Shown here: positions 30,512 to 38,860 of the stretch, piece by piece
How positions within the stretch are numbered: the stretch's first letter is position 1
Layout: the number at the start of each line of letters is the position of its first letter
NCBI GenBank assembly: GCA_023254735.1
Contig: JALRKV010000119.1
Coordinates: 1-64,000 of the forward strand
Length of the DNA: 64,000 nucleotides
Direction: 5' to 3'
DNA from: Pseudomonadales bacterium
GTDB lineage: Bacteria; Pseudomonadota; Gammaproteobacteria; Pseudomonadales; Pseudohongiellaceae
Position numbers and translations under genes: made by a program
Notes under the pieces: model-generated
Seen by the model: the letters and a program-made list of their open reading frames with translations, nothing else
Database searches by the model: none
Told to the model about the DNA's origin: nothing

Positions 30512-31900
30512 GTGACACTCAAATTACTCAGAAAGTGCCTCGCACTCAGCCTGCCAGTAGCCTTCTTGATGGTGTTTTCGCAAACAGCATCGGCGCAGTC
30601 TCTTGAAGACGAGGCTGTCGAATGGCTACAAGAATTCATTCGGGTAGATACTGTAAATCCGCCAGGGAACGAGACCCGCGCGGTGGAGTTCTATCGCGAA
30701 ATTTTCGATGCCGAGGGCATCGAATATGACTGGGTCGAAAGCGCGCCCGGGCGCGGAAACATTTGGGCGCGGCTAGAGGGAGGGGATGAGCCTGGTCTCA
30801 TGCTGCTTCAGCATACCGACGTAGTGCCGGCTGACAAAGAGTTCTGGACTACTGATCCTCTGTCAGGCGAGTTGCGTGATGGCTATATTCTCGGCCGCGG
30901 CGCGCGCGATATGAAGGGCACAGGTATTGCGCATCTGGCGACCTTTCTAAGTCTTCACCGCAGCGGTCGCGCGCTGAACCGAGACGTCGTGTTCTTGGCG
31001 ACGGCAGACGAGGAGGCCGGCGGTTTCTACGGCGCTGGGTGGTTGATCGAGAATCGTCCGGAAATCTTTGAGGGCATTGGGCTGCTAATTAACGAAGGCG
31101 GTGCCGGTAGCATCAGCGGCGACGAAATTGTCTTTGGTGTCGAGGTAACGCAGAAGGTGCCCGTGTGGCTGCGTCTCAGCGCAATTGACGTTCCTGGTCA
31201 TGGCTCCTCGCCACGCGCAACGACGTCGGTTCTGCGCATCGTCGAGGCGCTCAACAGAATCAAAGAAAACCCCTTTGAGCCTCGGATCATTCCTGCTGTC
31301 GACGCCTATTTTTCAGGTCTCGCGGTGTCAATGGATGATGATTGGGCACCTGCCTATGCAGACATGGCGCGTGCAATCACCGACCCCGAATTTTTACCGG
31401 CGCTGCAGGACTTTCGCCCCGGACATCACGCATTAACGCGAGATATTTGTTCCATCACGCGGATGGGTGGTTCGAGTAAGATAAATACGATTCCACCCGA
31501 GGCCTGGGCTGAATTGGACTGCCGAATGCTCCCCGATCGCCCCGCTGAGGAATTGATTGCGGATGTTGAGGCGCTTCTTGAAGGAACTGGAGTTAAGGTT
31601 GACGTAATAATGGCTTTTACGCCCGCGATATCCACCACGAATTCGACTCTGTTCGAATCGATCGTAAATGTGACGGGAGAGCTCTATCCCGGTTCACGAG
31701 TTCTATCAGCGGTAAGCACGGGGTTTACCGACAGCCACTTTACTCGCGATCTTGGTATTGTTAGCTACGGCTTTAGCCCCGTCATTACTCGTGCCGATGA
31801 TCCCACTGGCGTGCATGGAAACGATGAGCGCATTCCAGTAGAGGCTTTTCGCGCCGGCGTAACCGATCTCGGCGCAATCGTTCGTAACTTGGTGCATTAA
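30512..31900 (+). CDS. Secreted M20 family metallopeptidase
   Basis: An M20-type zinc peptidase or aminoacylase of 462 residues with a Sec signal ending SQTASA. The dinuclear-zinc site shows HTDVVPAD, GRGARDMKG and the catalytic DEEAGGFYGA, and a later conserved histidine lies in TGVHGND. The lid domain sits in the middle. GTG 30512 has GGGAG eight bases upstream and is preferred over GTG 30497. Periplasmic M20 enzymes of this type act on small peptides or acylated amino acids; the substrate is unknown. Confidence 0.88.
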   Translation: MTLKLLRKCLALSLPVAFLMVFSQTASAQSLEDEAVEWLQEFIRVDTVNPPGNETRAVEFYREIFDAEGIEYDWVESAPGRGNIWARLEGGDEPGLMLLQHTDVVPADKEFWTTDPLSGELRDGYILGRGARDMKGTGIAHLATFLSLHRSGRALNRDVVFLATADEEAGGFYGAGWLIENRPEIFEGIGLLINEGGAGSISGDEIVFGVEVTQKVPVWLRLSAIDVPGHGSSPRATTSVLRIVEALNRIKENPFEPRIIPAVDAYFSGLAVSMDDDWAPAYADMARAITDPEFLPALQDFRPGHHALTRDICSITRMGGSSKINTIPPEAWAELDCRMLPDRPAEELIADVEALLEGTGVKVDVIMAFTPAISTTNSTLFESIVNVTGELYPGSRVLSAVSTGFTDSHFTRDLGIVSYGFSPVITRADDPTGVHGNDERIPVEAFRAGVTDLGAIVRNLVH

Positions 31901-31949
31901 ATTAATCTGTTGGATTTTAATTAAGCCCGCGTCGTTGTGAGGAAAAACA

Positions 31950-32855
31950 ATGCGTATAGCAGCCCTGCAAATGGTGAGCACCTCGAGTATAGAGCAGAAT
32001 CTCTCGGCCGCAGCGAGGCTCATCGCCAGCGCTGCCGAGGCGGGTGCGACGCTTGTTGTGCTGCCTGAGGTATTTGCCACGCTCGAAGGGCTTTCTCCTC
32101 TCGCGGACGTGGGCGAGCGAATGCGGGAGGCTGACGCCTTTCAAAAGGCGCAAGAGAGTAGCGGTGAAAAGGGGAGTCAGGGGAGTAATCAGCGGGACGA
32201 CGAAGACGCTTCGCCCCTGCAACATTTTCTTTCGAGCCAAGCTGCACAGCACTCACTGACAATCGTCGGCGGCACGATTCCGCTGCTCTCTCGGCCCGAT
32301 GGCAGTCTTATCGAAGATGGGCGCGTCCGTGCGAGTAGTCTCGTGTTTAATCCACAGGGCGAGCGTGTGGCGCGCTATGACAAAATTCATTTGTTTGATG
32401 TCAAAGTGAACGATGCGCAGTCACAGTATTCGGAGTCGTTGAGCTACGAAGCGGGGAGCGAGCTTGCCTGTGTTGAAGTCGGAGAATGGCAGTTAGGGCT
32501 GAGTGTCTGTTATGACCTGCGTTTTGCTGAGCTCTATCGACAGCTGACGGCGCTAGGCGCGCAGTTAGTCGCGGTGCCTGCCGCATTTACCGCCGTGACT
32601 GGTGCTGCGCACTGGGAACCACTCCTACGGGCAAGAGCCATCGAAAATCAGTGCTACGTCGTGGCTGCGGCACAAGGGGGCAGGCACAGCGAGACGCGAG
32701 AGACTTGGGGGCGCTCGATGGTCGTCGACCCTTGGGGAAAGGTTCTCGACTGCGTCGCGACTGGCGAAGGCATCGCGATTGCCGATATTGATTTAGCTCT
32801 CGTTGAAGATATTCGATCGCGCATGCCAATACAGCAGCAGAGACGACTTAGTTAG
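31950..32855 (+). CDS. Carbon-nitrogen hydrolase (nitrilase superfamily)
   Basis: The 301-residue protein has the full nitrilase triad: E40 (VVLPEVFA), K145 (YDKIHLFDV) and C187 (LSVCYDLRF). The closest functional group I recognise is the Nit1-type deaminated-glutathione amidase; the position after the mre-rng-yhdP block matches the nitrilase gene of Pseudomonas. Between E40 and K145 there is an insertion near residues 66-88 rich in Q, S, G and D, in place of the usual short loop. AGGA precedes the ATG. Confidence 0.92.
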   Translation: MRIAALQMVSTSSIEQNLSAAARLIASAAEAGATLVVLPEVFATLEGLSPLADVGERMREADAFQKAQESSGEKGSQGSNQRDDEDASPLQHFLSSQAAQHSLTIVGGTIPLLSRPDGSLIEDGRVRASSLVFNPQGERVARYDKIHLFDVKVNDAQSQYSESLSYEAGSELACVEVGEWQLGLSVCYDLRFAELYRQLTALGAQLVAVPAAFTAVTGAAHWEPLLRARAIENQCYVVAAAQGGRHSETRETWGRSMVVDPWGKVLDCVATGEGIAIADIDLALVEDIRSRMPIQQQRRLS

Positions 32856-32863
32856 GACGTTAT

Positions 32864-33616
32864 ATGACAGTTGATAAAAGTATTGTAAGCAATGGTATTG
32901 CTCTTCTCCTCATCGTATTCGGCGTGCTGCTCGACGGGGCTGCCGGTGATGTTGTTTTGAGCACTGGGCTTTTCGCGTTGTCGGGTGGTGTCACAAACTG
33001 GCTCGCGATACATATGCTCTTCGAGCGCGTGCCTGGGCTCTATGGGTCTGGTGTCATACCCCTGCGGTTTGAAGAGTTCAAGGTGGGTATTCGCGAACTT
33101 ATCATGGAGCAGTTTTTCGACCGGGTCGATCTCGACTCATTTCTGGGTTCTAAGACGGGTGATGACAACTCATCGATGAGCGAACGCGTCGCGACTGAAA
33201 TTGGCAAGAGCCTCTATGGGATCGATCTTGATTCTGCATTCGACAGGCTTCTCGATGTCATTCTCGCGTCATCTTTCGGTGGCATGTTGGGGATGCTAGG
33301 CGGACGCGATGCGCTGGCAGGGCTCAGGGAGCCGTTCATCGCCGAAATGAAAGACTATCTTCTCAGTCAATTCTCGCCAGAGACAATTCAACAGCGAGTC
33401 GACGCGCTGATTGCTGGCGGCGACGGCGCAGTATCCATTCGCGAAAAGCTCGAAGAGATGATCGACGGCCGCTTGAACGAGATGACGCCTGAGATAGTCA
33501 AAAGCGTCATTCAGAATATGATCAAAAAACATCTCGGATGGCTCGTTGTGTGGGGTGCTGTTTTTGGTGGTCTCATCGGCTGCGCTGTAAGTGTTTTTGA
33601 GCTCGTAGTTGGCTAA
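32864..33616 (+). CDS. DUF445 family membrane protein
   Basis: A 250-residue membrane protein of the DUF445 family, whose function is unknown. Membrane helices lie at about 8-45 and at the C-terminus (about 222-248), with a soluble helical region between them. The signature is GGVTNWLAIHMLFERVPGLYG followed by the SGVIPLRFEEFK segment. It starts nine bases after the nitrilase stop with AGGA upstream, so it probably shares that transcript. Confidence 0.85.
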   Translation: MTVDKSIVSNGIALLLIVFGVLLDGAAGDVVLSTGLFALSGGVTNWLAIHMLFERVPGLYGSGVIPLRFEEFKVGIRELIMEQFFDRVDLDSFLGSKTGDDNSSMSERVATEIGKSLYGIDLDSAFDRLLDVILASSFGGMLGMLGGRDALAGLREPFIAEMKDYLLSQFSPETIQQRVDALIAGGDGAVSIREKLEEMIDGRLNEMTPEIVKSVIQNMIKKHLGWLVVWGAVFGGLIGCAVSVFELVVG

Positions 33617-33959
33617 TAGTGAGTTAGTAGTGCGCGCGTAGCGGCGCTTTTTGTATCAAACAGTATCATTTATTAGCAATAAAAAAGAGGCGGTCTAGAA
33701 CGACGCTGTGCGATTTTGACTCACCATTCAAGCAGCTTCGTGCGCACCACTTTGTGGCATTCCAAACAGCGTCTATTTCCTTCCTGCCTCCTTCCTGCCT
33801 CCTTCCTGCTTAATTCCCCGAAGAAAATCACAATTTAATACGGTTGATACTGTAATTGACGTTTTTCTTATACTACAATGCGCGTCCAAATTATTCGGAA
33901 TAACCCGTCGCCAAGAGCGGGTCTCGTTCACATTAATCCATCTTCTTGAGTATCTTACT
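33617..33959. other. Gene-free region before tetR, with a tandem repeat
   Basis: The 343-bp gap shows no gene. A GC-rich imperfect hairpin followed by TTTTT near 33630-33652 may end the DUF445 transcript. The 11-bp array at 33779-33811 is listed separately. Near 33844-33879 lie TTGATA, TTGACG, TATACT and TACAAT boxes, but their spacings (19 and 12 bases) are poor, so I do not name a promoter. Confidence 0.4.
33779..33811. repeat. Three tandem copies of an 11-bp unit
   Basis: CCTTCCTGCCT occurs twice exactly and a third time as CCTTCCTGCTT, head to tail. The array lies 149 bp upstream of the TetR-family gene. It is strongly strand-asymmetric, with pyrimidines on the plus strand. Confidence 0.85.
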
Positions 33960-34547
33960 ATGGCACGTCCGGTCGAATTTGATGAAAACAAAGTTTTAAC
34001 TAATGCGATGGAGCAATTTTGGAAGGAAGGCTACGAAGCGAGCTCCGTACAAAAATTACTCGACTGCACCGGAATAAATAGAGGTACTCTCTACAACTCA
34101 TTCGGCGACAAAGAAACCTTCTTCAAATCCTGCATAGATCAATACAACCGATTGGGTGCAAAGCAAATCGAAGCGACGCTAGGCAATGCCAAGCTGAAGC
34201 CTTGGGACGCTATCACAGCCTACCTCGATGCGACGGTCGTTGAAGTAAGTAATAAGCATCGCGGACTCGGATGCTTGTTAGTCAACTCGCTCTGCGAAAG
34301 CATCAATTACGACAAAGAAATGAAAAAAGTTGTTCGTAGCTCACAGGCTACTGTGCGCAAGGCACTCTTGGCACGCGCTAAAGAGGCGCATAAAGCAGGC
34401 AAGATAAAGAAAGGATTTAGCGCTGAATTCGCCACTGATGTGATTTTAAATACGCTCTATGGTGCGCGCGTCAATTCTCGCGACGGTAAAAATGCCAAGC
34501 AATTGAAAGAGTTACTCGACTTTACAGTGACGTCCTTAAAGAAGTAA
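33960..34547 (+). CDS. TetR/AcrR family transcriptional regulator
   Basis: A 195-residue one-component repressor. The N-terminal helix-turn-helix covers about 10-55 with the recognition region LLDCTGINRGTLYNSFGDKETFF; the rest is the helical ligand and dimer domain with a basic C-terminus. It stands alone, followed on the same strand by the lone exbD-like gene, which has its own promoter. The target is not evident; autoregulation is likely. Confidence 0.9.
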   Translation: MARPVEFDENKVLTNAMEQFWKEGYEASSVQKLLDCTGINRGTLYNSFGDKETFFKSCIDQYNRLGAKQIEATLGNAKLKPWDAITAYLDATVVEVSNKHRGLGCLLVNSLCESINYDKEMKKVVRSSQATVRKALLARAKEAHKAGKIKKGFSAEFATDVILNTLYGARVNSRDGKNAKQLKELLDFTVTSLKK

Positions 34548-34589
34548 TACCACCAAGGCGCTGGCACACAGAAAGTGTAATTCCCACTT

Positions 34590-34617
34590 TTGCATCGAGG
34601 CATAGGATTGCTATACT
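34590..34617 (+). promoter_or_regulatory. Promoter of the exbD-like gene
   Basis: TTGCAT (34590-34595) and TATACT (34612-34617) are separated by 16 bases and point to the ATG at 34672. This would make the exbD-like gene independent of tetR. Confidence 0.6.
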
Positions 34618-34671
34618 CGACTGCACTAGGGCGCGCTTCAAAGCGCTGATTTCAGGACTCAGGACATAATA

Positions 34672-35091
34672 ATGAAGAAAATTTCTGGCAAGCGAAGTTC
34701 CGACGATACCAAAATTGACCTTACCCCGATGCTGGACGTGGTATTTATCCTGCTCATTTTCTTTGTGGTTACGGCGACGTTCCTCTCGGAGACGGCGATT
34801 AGTGCTGCAAGCAGCGACAACAACAACGATCAGCCGCCGCCAGAGGACGACGACAAGAAGAATATTTTGTTCGAAATTGGGGCAAACAATGAAATAATCC
34901 TCAATGGTAATCCGCGTCCGATTATCCAGACGCAGATTCGCTCGAACATCGACCAGCTCAAAGCTGAGAACCCTGCGGCGTCGGTCATTATACAACCGAA
35001 CAACGATTCCGACGTGGCAACGTTGGTAATGGTAATGGACGCTGCCCGGCAAGCTGGAATGACAAATATCTCGATTGTCGAGCCCAGATAA
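34672..35091 (+). CDS. Lone ExbD/TolR-family proton-channel subunit
   Basis: A 139-residue inner-membrane protein of the ExbD/TolR family, which with an ExbB/TolQ partner uses the proton gradient to drive TonB or Tol. The single helix follows LTPMLDVVFILLIFF, with the conserved proton-path aspartate at D22. The periplasmic domain carries an acidic DNNNDQPPPEDDDKK linker near 45-62. No exbB, tolQ or tonB lies beside it: tetR is upstream and a strong terminator is downstream. The partner must be encoded elsewhere. Confidence 0.9.
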   Translation: MKKISGKRSSDDTKIDLTPMLDVVFILLIFFVVTATFLSETAISAASSDNNNDQPPPEDDDKKNILFEIGANNEIILNGNPRPIIQTQIRSNIDQLKAENPAASVIIQPNNDSDVATLVMVMDAARQAGMTNISIVEPR

Positions 35092-35148
35092 GCCAGCAAC
35101 GACACATACCTACCCTAGGGCACGCCTGAATGCGGTTGCCTTAAAATG

Positions 35149-35175
35149 AAACGCACCGCCTAGGCGGTGCGTTTT
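35149..35175 (+). terminator. Strong intrinsic terminator after the exbD-like gene
   Basis: A 12-bp perfect stem, AAACGCACCGCC with GGCGGTGCGTTT, encloses a TA loop and is flanked by A residues upstream and T residues downstream. It lies about 60 bases after the stop and could also act on the other strand. Confidence 0.85.
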
Positions 35176-35203
35176 GCGTTAGAGCAAAAGGAAAGTAAAG
35201 GTC

Positions 35204-37201
35204 ATGAAGTCTCTCTGGAACGACGAAGACGCAGCTCGGTATTTAGCAGAAGGAGGCGAGCTAGGACTGAGGGTCTATACGTCTCGGCTTCTGGGCATGA
35301 ATCCAGACCTCGTTCTACATGGCGGTGGCAATACGTCGCTTAAAGGCGTCAGCGATACCGTGTTCGGTGAATCGGTCGAGACGCTTTTTGTAAAAGGGTC
35401 TGGGTGGGATCTCAGGACAATAGAGGCGGCAGGCTTCCCGCCTGTCGATCTAAATTACTTGCGGAGACTCGGCACCCTCGACAGCCTGAGCGACACGCAG
35501 ATGATGCGCGAACTCCGACTGGCGCTTTTAGATCCCCAAGCGCCGACACCCTCAGTCGAGGCGATTCTTCACGCGCTGATACCGCATCGTTACGTCGACC
35601 ATACACACACCGATGCGGTAGTTACTCTGAGTAATTCACAGGGCGGCGCCGAACGCCTGGCGGAACTTTTCGGCGATGAAGTCCTTATTTTGCCCTACAC
35701 CATGCCAGGCTTCGTGTTAGCCAAACAGGTCGCACAACATGCGGCAGATGCCGACTGGTCCTCACTCCGCGGCATCATCCTGCTCAACCACGGCTTATTT
35801 ACTTTTGCTGAAGACGCGAAAGCAAGCTATAACGCGATGATCGATTTGGTCACTCGCGCAGAGGAGTGTATCGCCGGTGAATTAACCGATAGCGGGGCTG
35901 AAACGGTCGCCGAAGTCGACGCGTTCGATAGACTCGCCTTCGCCGAACTCCGCCGTGAGGCGGGCAATGTGTTCGGCTCTCCCGTTTTGGCTAGTCTTGA
36001 TACTGGCGAGGCTGCTCGGCGTTTTTCCACGCACGAGGATGCCAAACGACTGATCGCGAGTGGCCCTCTCACACCAGACCACACGATACACACCAAACCC
36101 TTTGGCGCAGTTTTCCCGCCGGACCCTGTTGCCGGTCTACACGGATTCTGCGCTGACTACGCCTCTTATTTCTCGGAGCATGCACTCTCCGAACACCGCT
36201 GTTTAGACCTGATGCCTCGCTTCGGCGTATGGTCCGAGCGAGGAATAGTGAGGCTCGCGCCGAGTGTCAAGAGGCTTAGAATCGTCGAGGATATTGTCGC
36301 CCATACTATTCCAGCAATTCTCACCGGTGAGAGTCTGGGCGGTTGGCGCCCACTGCCAAGAGCCGCACTTTTCGATGTCGAGTATTGGGAGCTAGAGCAG
36401 GCCAAGCTCAAGAGCGCTGCGACTGCGTCTGCCCCGACACATGAACTAGAGGGTAAGGTTGCATTGGTCACCGGCGCATCCTCGGGAATTGGTTGCGCAG
36501 CGGTGATGCGTCTCGCCTCTGCGGGCGCTGCGGTCTGCGCGCTGGATATTGCTGCGTGTGTAGAGAGCCAGTTTGCAAGCCTGCCAAATGTGCTAGGCAT
36601 ACGCTGTGACGTGACCGATAGCGAGCAAGTTGAATCGGCTATCGATTCCTGTGTCTGCCGGTTTGGCGGCGTTGACATAGTGGTTAGCAACGCCGGTTTC
36701 TTTCCTCCGACTCAATCGCTTGCGGAACTCGAGGAGTCGGAATGGGAGCGCTCGGTTACACTCAATCTCACCGCCCATACCCGTCTCCTGAAACGCTGTA
36801 TTCCACTATTGAAATTAGGCTTCGACCCTGCCGTTGTGTTTATCGGCTCAAAAAATGTGTCTGCGCCAGGCCCCGGCGCCGCGGCTTATTCAGCGGCTAA
36901 GGCAGCGCTTATGCAAGTCGCGAGGATCGCAGCGCTCGAATTGGGTGAGCATGGTATTCGCGTGAATACGCTGCATCCTGATGCGGTTTATGACACGGCG
37001 CTGTGGACGGATGAGCTGTTGCAAGCGCGGGCGAACGCCTATCGGATGAGCGTCGAAGACTACAAACGCAAAAATATACTTCGTACCGAAGTTTCCTCGG
37101 TAGACGTTGCCGAAGCCGTTTTCTTATTGGCTGGCACACGCTTGGGCAAAACAACTGGCGCTCAGATTCCGGTAGACGGAGGCAACGACCGAGTCATCTA
37201 A
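35204..37201 (+). CDS. Bifunctional class II aldolase/short-chain dehydrogenase
   Basis: A 665-residue fusion. Residues 1 to about 390 are a class II (RhaD/AraD-like) aldolase with zinc ligands in VDHTHTDAV (H133, H135) and H196 in LLNHGLF. Residues about 415-665 are an SDR with TGASSGIG at 423-430, NAG at 496-498, S549 and the Y562-x3-K566 pair. The architecture is that of bifunctional rhamnulose-1-phosphate aldolase/alcohol dehydrogenase (YuxG-like) proteins. No rhamnose genes are nearby. mtnA starts about 60 bases downstream, so the substrate may instead be a 1-phospho-5-deoxy- or 5-methylthio-ribulose. That assignment is inference. Confidence 0.9.
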   Translation: MKSLWNDEDAARYLAEGGELGLRVYTSRLLGMNPDLVLHGGGNTSLKGVSDTVFGESVETLFVKGSGWDLRTIEAAGFPPVDLNYLRRLGTLDSLSDTQMMRELRLALLDPQAPTPSVEAILHALIPHRYVDHTHTDAVVTLSNSQGGAERLAELFGDEVLILPYTMPGFVLAKQVAQHAADADWSSLRGIILLNHGLFTFAEDAKASYNAMIDLVTRAEECIAGELTDSGAETVAEVDAFDRLAFAELRREAGNVFGSPVLASLDTGEAARRFSTHEDAKRLIASGPLTPDHTIHTKPFGAVFPPDPVAGLHGFCADYASYFSEHALSEHRCLDLMPRFGVWSERGIVRLAPSVKRLRIVEDIVAHTIPAILTGESLGGWRPLPRAALFDVEYWELEQAKLKSAATASAPTHELEGKVALVTGASSGIGCAAVMRLASAGAAVCALDIAACVESQFASLPNVLGIRCDVTDSEQVESAIDSCVCRFGGVDIVVSNAGFFPPTQSLAELEESEWERSVTLNLTAHTRLLKRCIPLLKLGFDPAVVFIGSKNVSAPGPGAAAYSAAKAALMQVARIAALELGEHGIRVNTLHPDAVYDTALWTDELLQARANAYRMSVEDYKRKNILRTEVSSVDVAEAVFLLAGTRLGKTTGAQIPVDGGNDRVI

Positions 37202-37262
37202 GCGTTTTTTGACCGCCCAAGTGAGAGAGTTTGCCAAGACTGCAGATAACAGGAAGCCAAAA

Positions 37263-38417
37263 ATGGATTCAATCGAAGGAGTGGATCAGGCTAATGGTCC
37301 CGCACCGCACACGTTAACGATTCGCTATGATGCAGAGGCAGACCGCGTGCTGATTGTCGATCAGACGCGCCTTCCGCACGACTATGTTGAGGTGGAGCTT
37401 AAGACCTTAGCCGATGCCTGTTATGCGATTTCTGCGATGCAGGTTCGAGGCGCGCCGTTAATTGGCGTCACCGCCGCCTTCGGCGTGTATCTTTCCCTTC
37501 GCGGCAAAGAGGATATCACCGCTCGAAATAGTGTCAGTCAGACGGTTGAGGCGCTCGCGGCGACGCGCCCAACGGCGATCAATTTGCGCTGGGCGCTCAC
37601 GGAAGTGGAAGCGAGCCTTGCGCGCTGCGACAGTGATTTGGCTGCTGCTGCGCTGAACGCAGCGCTTGAACTCCATGCCCAAGACATCGAAGCCTGTGCA
37701 CTGCTCGGTGAACACGGTGCGCAGCGGCTGCAGGAACTTTGGGAAGCGAAATGCGAACGGGCCGCTCAGGCGGGGTTATCTAAGCCTGAACGTCTCAATA
37801 TTCTGACTCACTGCAACGCTGGCTCTCTGGCGACAGTCGATTGGGGCACGGCGCTTGCCGTTATCTATAAAGCACAGGCGCGCGGCATTCCTCTGCATGT
37901 CTGGGTAGACGAAACACGACCGCGCAATCAGGGCGCGTCGCTTACCTGCTGGGAACTAGGTCAGCGCGGGGTTGCCCACACGCTCATCGTCGATAATGCA
38001 GGTGGGCATCTGATGCAGCAGGGTTATGTCGATTGCTGCGTGGTTGGAAGTGACAGGACGACGCTGCGCGGAGATGTCTGCAATAAGATTGGCACTTATC
38101 TCAAGGCACTTGCTGCAGCCGATAATGGCATACCCTTCTATGTCGCGCTGCCGGTGTCGAGCATCGATTTTACGCTGCGAGACGGCCTTGTCGAAATACC
38201 GATTGAGGAGAGAGAGGCTGAGGAGGTGAGTCACATCAGCGGCCTCGACGATCAGGGGATCATTAGGCGCGTACGGCTCGCTCCGACTGGCACTGTAGTA
38301 AGCAACTACGGTTTTGATGTTACGCCCGCTCGGTTGGTGAGCGGCCTCATAACCGAGCGCGGAATCATCGCAGCGCATGAGGCTGCATTGACCAAACTCC
38401 GTGATTCGCTAAGTTAG
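37263..38417 (+). CDS. mtnA: S-methyl-5-thioribose-1-phosphate isomerase
   Basis: MtnA converts 5-methylthioribose 1-phosphate to the ribulose form; it also acts on 5-deoxyribose 1-phosphate in dihydroxyacetone-phosphate shunts. The 384-residue protein has MQVRGAPLIG, the catalytic cysteine in LTHCNAGSLAT, and the GSDRTTLRGDVCNKIGTY region holding the catalytic aspartate. I use ATG 37263, with AGGAAG upstream, rather than TTG 37209. It follows the aldolase-dehydrogenase fusion and overlaps the convergent HIT gene by four bases. Confidence 0.94.
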   Translation: MDSIEGVDQANGPAPHTLTIRYDAEADRVLIVDQTRLPHDYVEVELKTLADACYAISAMQVRGAPLIGVTAAFGVYLSLRGKEDITARNSVSQTVEALAATRPTAINLRWALTEVEASLARCDSDLAAAALNAALELHAQDIEACALLGEHGAQRLQELWEAKCERAAQAGLSKPERLNILTHCNAGSLATVDWGTALAVIYKAQARGIPLHVWVDETRPRNQGASLTCWELGQRGVAHTLIVDNAGGHLMQQGYVDCCVVGSDRTTLRGDVCNKIGTYLKALAAADNGIPFYVALPVSSIDFTLRDGLVEIPIEEREAEEVSHISGLDDQGIIRRVRLAPTGTVVSNYGFDVTPARLVSGLITERGIIAAHEAALTKLRDSLS

Positions 38418-38761
38418 CCGGGAGGCCAGCCGAGCTGCCGTCCGCCTAGGATATGCAAATGCAGGTGGAAAACAGTCTGCCCGCCGTTACTTCCGGTGTT
38501 GATAATGTAGCGGAAACCTTCGTCTGCGAGCCCCTGTGCCGCAGCGATTTCGTTTGCGCGAAGTAGCAGTTTGCCCATTAAGGCTTCGTCATCTGCGGTC
38601 GCTGATTTCACATCGGTTAGATGTTTCTTTGGAATGACCAAAAGGTGGGTCGGGGCTGCCGGATTGATGTCTCGAAACGCGTAAACGTCATCGTCCGAAT
38701 AGACTTCGGTGGACGGAATCTCGCCGGCAATTATTTTGCAGAATAGACAATCAGTAGCCAT
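38414..38761 (-). CDS. Histidine triad (HIT/HinT) family protein
   Basis: A 115-residue HinT-like nucleotide phosphoramidase. It has CLFCKIIAGEIPS, a helix-strand core, and the C-terminal triad VFHLHLHILGGRQLGWPPG. The usual length and WPPG ending match bacterial HinT, which hydrolyses AMP-lysine-type phosphoramidates. It is convergent with mtnA, the stop codons overlapping by four bases. AGGA lies six bases before the ATG at 38761. Confidence 0.93.
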   Translation of the reverse strand: MATDCLFCKIIAGEIPSTEVYSDDDVYAFRDINPAAPTHLLVIPKKHLTDVKSATADDEALMGKLLLRANEIAAAQGLADEGFRYIINTGSNGGQTVFHLHLHILGGRQLGWPPG

Positions 38762-38860
38762 ACTAGGTCCTCAATTAGGCGTAATGTCGGCGTTGCCGAA
38801 AGACACATTATTTCAGGTTTGTGCTGGATCCACTAATCCTAACCCTTCACAGGAGTAAGA

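Noticed and set aside
33844-33879. Promoter for the TetR gene
   Set aside because: The -35 and -10 boxes are present, but the spacings of 19 and 12 bases are outside the usual range.
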